A DNA stretch of 64,000 bases from Alphaproteobacteria bacterium (GTDB lineage Bacteria > Pseudomonadota > Alphaproteobacteria > Oceanibaculales > Oceanibaculaceae): the NCBI GenBank assembly GCA_018823745.1, contig JAHJHR010000007.1, positions 151,943-215,942 of the forward strand, read 5' to 3'. The notes below the pieces were generated by a model that saw only the letters and a list, made by a program, of their open reading frames with translations, was not told the DNA's origin and searched no databases. Each line of letters starts with the position of its first letter. Within the stretch, counting starts at the first letter, position 1. A program made the translations under genes and the position numbers. Below are positions 44,001-56,000 of the stretch, piece after piece.

Positions 44001-47000
44001 GGATGCCGGCCCCGGCCAGGGCCTGCGCAATGGCAGCCGCCCGCGCCCGCAGCGCGCCATAGCTCCAATCCCCGCCCGAATCGCGCACGGCGATAGCGTC
44101 CGGCAACGCCGCCGCCTGGTCGGCGAACAGGCCATACAGATCGCGCTCCAGCGGCAGCGGCGGCGTCGGGCCGCATTCCAGCACGCGCAGCCGGGCCGCC
44201 TGGTCGTCGGGCAGCAGGGAGATCGCCCGCAAGGGCGCATCGGCTTCACTTGTCATGGCATGCAAGGTCGCGGTGAAGATGCGCCCCAACTCCTCCATCC
44301 GCTCGCGGTCGAACATCGCGGCGTAGTAATCGAGCTGCACCGACATTCCGTCAGGCACGTCGCGGATGAAGATCGACAGATCGTTCTTGCTGTGACGCCG
44401 CTCCAGCCCGACGACGGCGATATCGCGATGGGCGGCCCCGTCGCCGACATCATGCGCGCCGTAATTCATGTAGGACAGCGACACCTCGGACAGCAAAGTC
44501 CGGTCGGGCGCGGCTGGCGGGGCCAGGTCACGCAGCAGCATGTCGAGGAAATAGGCACGGTGGCGCAGCGCCTCCGCATGGTGCGTCTGGGTCCGGCGCA
44601 ACAAATCGGCGACCGTATCGTCGCCCGTCATCCGCAGGCGCAGCGGCAGCAGCGCCACCATCATGCTCATAATATCGGGGAAGCCGGCAGCGTCGCGCGA
44701 CCCCACCGGCACGCTGATCGCCACATCGTCGGTCCCGGCCAGCCGGCGCAGCGTCAGGAACCATGCGGCCAGCACCAGGGTGAACATGCTGACCCGCTGC
44801 CCGGCGGCGAATTTACGCGCCGCGCGCAACAGGTCCTGGTCGAGATGGAAGCCGACGAGATCGCCCTCGAAGGTATGATAGGCGGGCCGCCGGCGATCGG
44901 CGGGCAGATCCAGCATCGGCAACGACCCGTCATACAGCGCCGTCCAGTAGCGCCTGGCGTCTTCCAGGCGCTGGCGGTTTTCCGGGCCGTGGCTCCACCA
45001 GGCATAATCGCGCGGCTGGTAGGCCACCGGCGGCAGGCGCTTGCCGCGATACAGCGCGATCAAATCGCCGAACAGCATTTCCGTGCCATGTCCGTCGGCC
45101 AGCGCATGATGAATGTCGAAGAACAGCGCATGCTCCCCGGCAGCGTTGTGCAGTAGCCGCCAACGCACGGGAATACCAGCCACCGGGTCGAACGGCATTA
45201 CCAGTGCCAGGCAGGCGGCGGCGAGATCGTCGCCGTCAATCATCACGGGCGTCAGGTCGGGGAAGGCCACGCCCACCGGCTCGATGCGCATGCGCCATTC
45301 ATCGCCCTCCCGCACAAAGCGGGTGCGGAGGCTTTCATGCCGCTCGATCAATTGATGAACCGTCGAGGAGAGCCGCGGCAAGTCCGGCGCGCCGGGGAAA
45401 TAAAAGGCGTGCGGCAGGTTGAAGGCGGTGCCCATGCCGCCCTTCTGCACCGCCTGAAGCACGGAAATCTGCTCGAACGCCAGCGGGTAGGTCTCCTGCT
45501 CCGGCGCGCGGCGCGGGTCTTCCGGCGTGGCGGATGGGGCGGGCGCGGGGTCCGCCGGCATCACAGGAAGAGCGGCCGCGCCGAAATGCTCGGCCAGCCC
45601 CGCCACGGTGGGATACTCGAACAAATCGGCCACGGTGATCGCCAGTCCAAGCTCGCGGGTAACCCGCTCGGCGATCTGCATGCCGGTGATAGAATCGCCG
45701 CCCAGCGCGAAGAAATCATCTTCCGCCGCGACCGATTCATATCCCAGCGCCGAGGCCCAGATCGCCGCCAGCCGGTCCGCAAGACCGACAGGCACGGCGG
45801 GAGACGCAGCGACCGGCTCGGTGGCGACGGGCGCGGGCGGAACGGTAGCCGCCGCGCCGATCAGCGCGGGATCGACGACCGTGACCTGCGCCCGGCCGCT
45901 GCGCAGCGCGGCGCGCCAGACAGTCACGGCCTGTTGCGGCGTCACCATTGCACCGGGCTTCATCGCCACATTATGGCGCGCCGCCATGCCCTGGCCGGAC
46001 AGGGCGCACCAATCGACGGTCAACGCCGGCAGGCCGCGCCGGCGGCGATGCTGCGCAAACCCGTCCAGGAAAGCGTTCGCCGCGCCGTAGGCGGACTGCC
46101 CCGGCAGGCCGAGGACGCTGAGGCTGCCGAACAGAACGAAGGCTTGCACCGGATCGTCCAGCGTCAAGGCGTCCAGCGCGCGCGTGCCGTCGATCTTGGC
46201 GCTCAGGATATCGGCGAAACGGTCCATGTCGCGCGTCGCCAGGAAGCCACCATCGGCAAGGCCGGCGGCATGGGCGATGGCGGTGATCGGCCCGATTTCG
46301 GCGCGGATATGCGCCAGCGCGCGGGCCAGTTCCGCCGGCTGCGCCACGTCGCAGACCAAGAGTTCGATCCGCGCACCCTTGGCCCGCAGCCCCTCGATAT
46401 GCGCGGCCGCCGCCGGCTGCAGCCCTGAATCGCCACGGCGCGACAGCAAGGCCAGCGCGACCGTGCCGCCGGCACTCATCTCATCCGCCAGCGCCAGGGC
46501 GAAACCGCCGGTGCCGCCAGTGACCACGCAGACGCCCTCCGTCGGCCAGGCCGGCAGCGCCGCGTCGTCCACCGCATCGTCCACTGGCGCGATCCGCGCC
46601 AACCGCCGCACGAAGCGCCGCCCCGCGCGCCAGACCGAGAGCGGGTCGTCGCCAGGCTCACTGCCCAGTTCCGCGCCGAGAATGACGGCGAGATCGTCGC
46701 CCGGCGCCGCATCGACGAAGCCGAGCCGCAATTGCGGTTCCTCACGCGCAACCGACAGTGACAGCCCCATTGCGGCCGACTGGTCAGGATCAGGGGCGAC
46801 CGGGTCATTCTCCATCGTGCAGGCGCCGGCACCAAGCACGACGAGCCGCAGCCTGCCGCGCATCTGGCGCAAGATCAGCCGCAGCGCCGCCGCCAGCCGC
46901 AACGCCAGATCCGCGCCCGGATCGAGCGCCAGGATGGCGTGGCTGCGCCCGGCAAGGCTGTCCGGGTCGATGCGGTCGGGTTGCAGGCGCTGGCAGCCCG

Positions 47001-50000
47001 CCGGCATCGGCCAATAATCGCCATCGGTGATCATCAGCACATCGGCCGGCAGAGGCTGCGGCGGCAGGGCGGCCGCGTCCCAGAGGGTTTCCAGGATCGG
47101 CGGCGCCTCTTCCGCCGTCTCGACGACGCCATTGCGTGCGAAGCTCAGCCCCTCAATCGTCAGAATCGGCCGGTCCTCGGTATCAAACAGGGTGATATCG
47201 ACCCGGCCCGCGCCGCTGCGCCGGCTGCACGCGACGATATCGGCGGCGAAGGGGCGGAACAGCGTCATCCGCGCAAAACCGACCGGCACCGCCCCGGCAT
47301 CCGCCGCCGTGAAGCTGAGGCTGGCGGCGACATCGAGCAGCGCCGGATGCAGCGGCCATTCCGCCAGATCGGAACGGTATTTTTCCGACAGCCGCAGCCG
47401 CGCCATCTGGCACTCGCCATCCGGGGAGACCTGCTTGGCGACCTGACAGTCCCATCGGTCGCCTATCTTTATCTCACCGAATTCGGCGGCGAAGCCTGGA
47501 ATCGGCAGGTTGATCGTGCAACGCGCGCGGAAGCTCGCCAGCTCGGGAAGCGTCCCCGCCTCGCCGCCGCAACGGGCGCTGGCATAGATCCGCCATTGCC
47601 CGTTCTTCAGCCGCGCGCCCAACTCCACCGCCCCGTCCGGCGCGAGGCAGAGGGTGGCGTCCCGATCCGCCAGCGCCGGGACGACCAGCAGCTTCTGCCA
47701 TTTCAGATCGCTCAGAACCAGCGGCATCCCCTCCTGCCGCGCCCCTTCCTGCCGGGCCGCCAGGGCAATCAGCGCCGGCACCGCCATGCCGACCAGCACC
47801 GGATTGCCATTCACCCGATGTTCGGCCACCGGCCAGAAAGCGGGGTCGCCGGCCGGCACCGGGAAACAGAGGCCCTGCGGCGTCGACACTGGCTTGCCAA
47901 GCAGGCCGGTATCGGCGAAGGGGGCGGCCCCCTTCCCGAAGGCCGGCTTGCAGGCAATCCGGGCGAAGGGGGCGGGTGGCAGGTGAACCCGCCGCGCGGC
48001 GATCTCCGATGGCCAGGCCAACTCAGCGCCGGCCAGCCAGAGCCGGGCGGCGATCTCCGCATTCGCCGCATCGGCGGCGACGGCGGCGACGCGCCGGGAC
48101 GGGTCGGGTTTCGGCGCAGCGCAGCAGTCGCTTTCCCCCGCGATCAGCCGGTCCAGGGCGTCGATCAGGGAGTCCCGGTCCGTCGCCACGGCGGCGAAGC
48201 GATGCGTCAGCACATCGCGCCCGGTTGCCAGCGTATGGGCGATATCGACCGGTTGCAGGCCGGGCTCCGCGCGCAGCTGGTGGCGCAGCGCATCGGCATA
48301 GGCGATCAGACCGGCCTCGCTGGCCGCCGACAGGGCGACGACGCAGGCCATGGGCGCCGCTGTCGCTACGTCCGCGGGCGATGCCGCCTCGACGACGATA
48401 TGGGCGTTGATGCCGCTGAGGCCGAAGGAGCTGACGCCGGCGCGGCGCGGGGTGGCGCGGTCCGGCAAAGGGTGCAGCCGGTCGGCGACGCGAACCGGGG
48501 CGCGGGCGAAATCGATCTTCGGGTTCGGCTGGGTATAGAAGGGCTGCGGCGGCGCCGCATCATGGCGCAGTGCCATGACCGCGCGGGCCAGACCCAGCGC
48601 TCCCGCCGCGCCGTCGAGATGGCCGTAATTCCCCTTGGCCGAGCCGATCAGCGCCCGGTCGGAATCGCCGGCCGCCACGCCGAATTCGCCAAGTTCGAAG
48701 GCCCGCGTCAGCCCGTCGATCTCAATGGGATCGCCCAGCGCGGTGCCGGTGCCATGCGCCTCGATATAGGACAGGCTGGCGAGGTCGATGCCGGCATTCT
48801 GCGCCGCCAGCCGGACGACCTCCGCCTGCATGGCCGGGTTTGGGGCAGCAGCACCGCTGGACGCGCCATCCTGGTTCACAGCACTGCCGCGAATGACGGC
48901 CAGCACGCTGTCACCGTCGCGCTCGGCGTCACCAAGGCGCTTCAACACGAAGACCACGCTGCCTTCGCCCATGCCGGTGCCGTCCGCCCCGTCGGCGAAG
49001 GCGCGGGTGCGGGCGGTGGAGGAATCGATGGTAAATCGCCCCTCCGCATCCGGCGGGAAGGGCAGCAGCTTCGCCCCGCCGGCCAGCGCCACGGCGCAGG
49101 CCCCGGCCCGCAGATCGCCGCAGGCCTGATGCACGGCGACCAGCGAGGACGAACAGGCAGTGTCGATAACCGCCGCCGGGCCGCGCCAGTCCTTCAGGAA
49201 GGACAGGCGGGTGGCGATGTTGGACGGCACGTTCAGCGCGAAGACCTGCTCCGCCTTGCCGGGCGGCAGATGCTCCAATGCCAGCCGCCAGGCCGGGTTC
49301 GCCCCGCCGCCGACATAGATGCCAACCTTGCGGCCGCGCAACCCCTGCCCGCCATAGCCGGCATCCTCCATCGCCATCAGCGCGGTTTCCATGAACAGCC
49401 GATGCTCGGGATCGAGCAGCGCCGCATCCACCGGGGCCATGCGGAAACGCGCCGGATCGAATGCGAAAATCGTCTCCAGATAGGCGGCCTCGCGGAAGCG
49501 TGCCGGGGCCGGGCGGCCAATGCCGGCCAGCATCGCGCGAACCTCCGCCTCGCGCGATGCTGGCAGCGGGCCGATACGGTCGGCGCCGGCCGCCACGTCG
49601 CGCCAGAAGCTGTCGATATCGCTGGCCCCGGCCAGTTGCAGCGCCATGCCGACGATGGCGATGGGCTCGTCCAGCGCAGACGCCAGGGGAGCGGCCAAAT
49701 CCGGCCTGTCCTGCGCCAGGCCGGCCAGCTTCTCGGCCTGGCCGGCGATGGTGGCGCGGCCAAACAGCTCAGCGATGGAAAAGCTGCCGGGCCAGCGCGC
49801 GACGATCTTCTCATGCAGCCGCAGCAGCAGCAGCGAATTGCCGCCGACCTCGAAGAACCCGTCCTGCCGGTCAATGCTCGCGCCAGGCAGCAAGTCGCGC
49901 CAGAGCCTGGCCAGTTGCCGCTCCAGCAGCTCGGTGTCGGGGACTGTCTCTGGGGCGGTATCGGGCGCGCTGGGGCTGATCGGGGCGGCGTCTGGCGTCT

Positions 50001-53000
50001 TGGCCTTGGATGCGGCATTCGGCAGCGGCCGGCCGGTCAGCGCCTTGCGGTCGATCTTGCCGCTGCTGGTCTGCGGCAGGGCGTCGAGGGCCAGGAAACG
50101 CGCCGGGATCATATAGTCCGGTACCGATTGGCGGAGTTGCTCGCGCAGCGCGCCGGCGGTCACGCCCGTATCGCCCAGCACATAGGCATGCAATTCGTCC
50201 AGCCCGTCGGCGCGCGCCGGCACCACCACCGCGCGCTCCACCAGAGGGTGGCGTTCCAGCGCGGTTTCGATTTCGCCGCATTCGATGCGGAAGCCGCGGA
50301 TCTTCACCTGATGGTCGATGCGGCCGAGATACTCGACCGTGCCGTCCCGCCGCCAGCGGCCGAGGTCGCCGGTTCGGTACAGCCGCCCGCCCGGACGGTC
50401 CGGGTCGGCGGGGAATTTCTCCACCGTCAGTTCCGGGCGGTTCAGATAGGCGCGCGCAATCTGCGGACCGCCCAGCACGATCTCGCCGGCAACGCCCAGC
50501 GGCAGCGGCCGCAGACGGTCATCCAGAATATGCACCTGGGTGTTGGCAATGGGCTTGCCGATGGGCACGGCCGGGTTGGCGTCTCCCGGCGAGCAGGGGT
50601 GCCAGGTGACGTCCACCGTCGCCTCGGTCGGCCCGTATAGATTATGCAGCTCCGTACCGAAGCGGGCATGCAGCAGGGCATTGAACCGCTTCACCAGCGG
50701 CTTATCCAGCGCCTCGCCGCTGGCGAAGACGTAGCGCAGGCTGGCAAGATCGCCAACATCCACCTGGCCGGCTTCGATGGCGGACAGGAAGCTGGCCAGC
50801 ATCGACGGCACGAAATGCATGACCGTGACGCGATTGTCGCGCACAGCGGCGGCGATCTGCTGCGGGTCGCGCTCCGCGCCGGCCGGCGGCAGGACGATTC
50901 TCGCGCCGGTCCAGGACCACCAGAACAGCTCCCACACCGAGACGTCGAAGGTGATCGGCGTCTTCTGCAGGACCACGTCCTCGGGGCCGAGCGGGAAGCA
51001 TTCCTGCATCCACAGGATGCGGTTCAACACGCCGCGATGCTCGATGGCGACGCCCTTCGGCCGACCGGTCGAGCCGGAGGTGAACAGCACATAGGCCAGC
51101 CCGTCGGGATCGCCCAGCGGCGTGACGATGTCGGCATCCTCGCCGCCTTCCAGAATCACCCGGTCGCGCCCGTCGAACAGCGGTGCCAGATCGGCCGTGG
51201 TCAACACCACCGTCCGGTCGAGATCGTCCAGCATGTCGGCGCGGCGCTGTGGCGGATGGTCAGGATCTATCGGCGCGTAGGCAGCACCCGCCAGCAGAAT
51301 GCCATGAATGCCCGCCAGCATATCGACCGACCGGCGGATCGACAGGGCGACGATATCGCCCGGCTGCACGCCGGCGGCGCGCAACCTGGCGGCGATGCCG
51401 GCAGCGCGCCGGGCGAATTGCGTGAAACTCAGCGCGCCGCCATCGCCGATCACCGCCGGGGCGTCCGGGGTTCGGCTAAGCTGGTCCAGGAACGGGTCGC
51501 AGATGCCGCGCTCGATGGGCAGGTCGCGCGCGGTGGCGTTGAAGCCGGCGATAAGCGCGCGGTCCTCCTCGGTCTGCGCCGGCAATTGCGCGAGCGGGGT
51601 GCCGAGGCCCTGCTCGGCGATGGCGGCGGCGTACAGCGCCAGCCGATCGACAAGCGCGGCGATACTCGCCGGGTCGAACAAATCGGTGTCATATTCGATC
51701 TGCCCGCCCAGCGCGCCGTCCTTGCGCCAGAAATAGAAGGCAAGGTCGAATTTGGAGAAGGGAAATTCTGTCGGCACCAGCGTTAGCCCGGCTTCGCCCA
51801 GCCTGCCCAGCTCCGGCACGCCGTCCTGCCAGGCGACCAGCACGTCGAACAGCGGATTGCGCGACGGGTCACGCGGCGCGTTCACCGCCTTCACCACGGC
51901 CTCGAACGGGGCCGCCTGGTCGGACAGCGCCTCCATCACCGTGCGCGCGGTCACGTCCAGATGCGCGCCGAAGCCGGCCTTGGGATCGACCGTCTGACGC
52001 AGCACGACCGTGTTCACAAAGAAGCCGATCACATCGTCCAGCGCCGCCTGCTCGCGCCCGGCGACCAGCATGCCGAGCGGTATGTCGGTCTGTCCGCAAT
52101 GGCGGTGCAGCAGCAGCTGCACCAGCGCCGTCAGCACCGAAAAGGCGGTGGTCGCGCGATCCTGCGCGATGGTCTCGACGATCCGGACCGTGTTCGCATC
52201 GAACGCGATATCCAGGAACTGGCCGTTGAAACGGCGCTCCGCCGGGCGGCGGCGGTCCGTGGGCAGGTTCAGCGGCTCGGGCAGCGGCGTCAGCCGCTCC
52301 TGCCAGCGCTGCAGTACGGCCGTGCCCTCGGGCCCTGCCAGATAGCCGCGCTGCCAGGCGGCAAAATCCTCGTAATGCCGCTCTATCGCTGGCAGCGCCG
52401 GGGCGGGCCCGCCGGTCTCGGCGGCATAGAGCGCCGCCAGGTCACGCAGCAGCAGCGGCATCGACCAGCCATCGCAGATGGCGTGATGCAGAGACAGCAT
52501 GAGCCAATGCCGCTCACCACCCAGCGCGATCAGCTCGGCGCGGGCCAGCGGCTGGTCCTCCAGCACGAAGGGCCGCACGGTCTCGGCATCGACGAAGCGC
52601 CGGGCGGTCGCCGCATCCATCCGGTGACGCCCCATCTGCCAGCCGCCGGCGGGGGCCAGATATTGCGTCACCCCGTCGGGATGGCCGGGGTCGCTGCGGA
52701 AGCGCAGGCGCAGCGCATGCTGGCGATCCTCCAGCCGATGCAGCGCGCGTTGCAGCGCGTCGGCATCGACCGGTCCGTCGATCTCCAGCGTCGCCGGCAC
52801 CGAATAGGCCGCCATGTCCGGTTGCAGCCGTTGCAGCACCCACAGGCGCGCCTGGCCGCTGGAGAGCGGGAAATCCGGCCCTGCGGCGCGCGGCAGGGTA
52901 AGCGCCGCGCCGTCGTCGCCGCGCCGGGCGACCAGCGCGTCGATCATCCGGGCGATGCCGGCAACGCTGCGGGCGGTAAAAATGTCCTGCAATTTCGGCC

Positions 53001-56000
53001 GCAGGCCGAATTCCGTCTCGATCTGCCCGGCAAGCCGCATCGCCAGCAGGCTGTGCCCGCCAAGACCGAAGAAATCCGACGCCGGGGCGATATCCTCGCG
53101 CCCGAACAGCAGCCGGAACCGCTCGGCCACGAAGCGCTCATGATCGCTGGCCGGCATATTGGCCAACGGACGCGCCGCCGCCGACACGGCCGTGTCCAGC
53201 AGGGCGGCTATGGCCTTGTGATCCGCCTTGCCATTGACGGTCACCGGCAAATGCGGCAGCACGACGAAGCGTTCGGGCACCATGTAATCCGGCAGCGACT
53301 GCGCCAGGGCCGCCGCCCAGTCGGCGCGCCTGTCCGCGTCGGCGGCGATGGCCGCACCCAGCAGCGCATCCGCGCCGCTGCCAACCGCCAGCACGCAGAC
53401 ATCACGCACCCCGGCCAGCGCCGCCAGCCGGCTCGCCACCGCGGCGGTTTCGATGCGATGGCCGCGAATCTTCACCTGCCCGTCGCGCCGGCCGCCAAAT
53501 TCAATCGCGCCGTCGGCGCGCCAGCGGGCCCGGTCGCCGGTCCGGTACAACCGGTCCTCTGGGATGCCCTCAATGGCGCGGAACGCGTCCGCCGTCGCCT
53601 GCGGCAGGCCGGCATAGCCCAGCGCCAGCCCGTCGCCGGCGGCATGCAGCTCGCCCCACACGCCGATCGGAACCGGCATGCCGCGCCGGTCGAGGATATG
53701 GCAGCGCGTATTGCCGATGGGCCGGCCGATGGGAATGTCGCCATTGGCGATATCCTCCGCCGTCACCGCATGGGTGGTGGTGAAGGTGGTGTTCTCCGTC
53801 GGGCCATAGCCATTCACCAGCCGCAGCGCCGGGCACGCCGCCCGGACCTTCCGCAGATGCGCCGGGCTCAGCGCTTCGCCGCCGGTCAGCAGTACCTGCA
53901 GTCGCGCGAAGGCGGCCGGCGCATCGTCGGCGATGCGGTTGAACAGGCTGGCGGTCAGCCACATCGTGGTCACGCCGCCGGCCTCCAGCGCGCTGCGCAG
54001 CGCCTGCGGGTCGAACAGCGTCTCGTCATCGACGATTTGCAGCCGGCCGCCATTCAGCAGCGTGCCCCAGATTTCCAGCGTCGCCGCGTCGAAGCCCAAT
54101 GCTGCGGCCTGCGCCATCACCGTCTCCGGCCCGAACGGTAGGGCGGGATTGCCGAGCGCCAGCCGCGCTACGCCGCGATTGGGGATCGTCACGCCCTTCG
54201 GCTGGCCGGTCGACCCAGAGGTGAACATGATATAGGCCGCATCCTCGCCCCGCCGCTCGGCTGGCGGTGGCGGCGCGTCCAGAGCAGCGGCGGGTATCGG
54301 GCGCAGATCGATTTCCGTGGCGATATCGGCCAGGCGGTTCAGCCCATCCTGATCGGCCAAAAGTGTGGTTGCGCCGCAGGCCTGCATCAGCGCGAGGCTT
54401 GCCTGCCCCGGCAGGGATTTGTCTATCGGCAGATAGGCCGATCCATGCCAGGCAATGCCAAGGATGGTAGCGATGCTGTCGATACCGCGCGCCGCCGACA
54501 GGGCGACGACCGATCCCGGCGCCAGCCCCTGCGCCGAGAGGGCGGCCGCCACCCCTCCGGCCCGTGCCGCAAGCGCGCGACAGGTGAGGCTCTGGTCGCC
54601 GTCGCTCACCGCCACCCGGTCGGCATGGGCAGGATTATCGGCGACGGCGGCGAACAGCGCCCCCAGTCCCTGGTCGCGCGGATAGTCCGTCGCGGTGCGG
54701 TTGACCGCGCCCAGCAGGTCGCGCTCCGCCCCCGTGAGCGTGTCGATCCGACCGAGCGGCATGTCCGGTGCGCGCGCAATAGCGCGCAAGATTCCCAGGA
54801 AGCGCTCCGCCAGCCGACCAATCCAGTTTTCGCCATAGCGGCTGGCATCATATTCGATGGTGAGTATGTTCCGGTCGCCCGCCAGGTACAGGCCGATCAT
54901 CAAGGGGAACTTGCCAGCGCCGGCATCCAGATCCAGATTGTCCGGCAGCGCCGTGCCGACCTCAATCAGCCCCACCGCGTCGAAGGGGCCGTGGCCGCCC
55001 TGCTCCGCCGCTCCATCGGACCAGGCCGCCATGTCGCTGTTCAGCCGCGCCAGCGGATAATCCTGAACATTCAGGATCGACAGGATTTCCCGCGTCACCT
55101 GATCGACCAGCACGCCGAATTCGCGCTCCATATCGGGCCGGATCGCGACCGGCAGCACATTGGCGAAGCAGCCGATGGCCTGATGACCCTCTGGCCCGTG
55201 CCGCCCGGCGAAGGGCACACCTATGACCGCCGTCTCGTTTTCCTTCAGCCGGGCGATGGCGACGATGGAAAGCGCGATCCAGGTCGCCGCCTGGGTGGCG
55301 CGCCGGCCGAGCGTGGCGAGCTGCTTCAGCGCGGCGAGAGTTTCCGCGTCCAGATCGACCAGCATCCGCCGGCTACCGGCCGCGGGGTTGGCTTCGGGGT
55401 CGTCGGGCAGGCCGACCGATTGCAAGGCCTCCCGCCGCCCCTGCCAGAATTGCCGCACCGCTGCACCACGCGCGCCGGCCAGGTCGATATGCGCCTGCGC
55501 CGCCAGATTGGCCGCCGAGCTTGACGGCCGCACCGGAATCTTGCCTTGCAGCTCGGTGGCGATCTCCTGCGTCAGAATGGACAGAGATTGCCCGTCGAGG
55601 CACAGATGATCGGCGGCGAGCGCCAGGCGCGGCGGCTGACCCGCGGTTTCGGACAGGAAGCGGAAGCGGATCAGTGGCCCGGTCCGCAGGTCGAACAGAT
55701 GCTCGCTCGCGGGAAAAAGCGTGTCGCTCGCCACCAGGTCCAGCGGCATGCTGGTGTGAACGCGCTGCAGCAACTCGCCACCGGCCTCGACGAAGGTGGA
55801 GCGCAAGGCGTCATGGCGCGCCACGATCCGGTCGAGTGCGGCGCCCACCACCTCGAACCGCGTGCCCGCCGGAAGTGGGATTGTGGCCAGGACGGTATAA
55901 ACTGCACTTGCCGGACGATCACGGCGGGCGAGCCATTGACCCTCAATGGCCGGGTGAGCGGGAAAGACGGCGACAATATTCTCATCGCCGGTGGCCGCGC

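Noticed and set aside
46939..50640. A 1233-codon open frame on the plus strand opposite the large synthetase gene, and similar long frames at 39173-41308, 42829-45156, 51961-54141 and 56433-59159
   Set aside because: They are antisense shadows of high-GC genes: low-complexity Arg/Gly/His-rich translations without domains, while the minus-strand frame carries intact NRPS-PKS motifs throughout.
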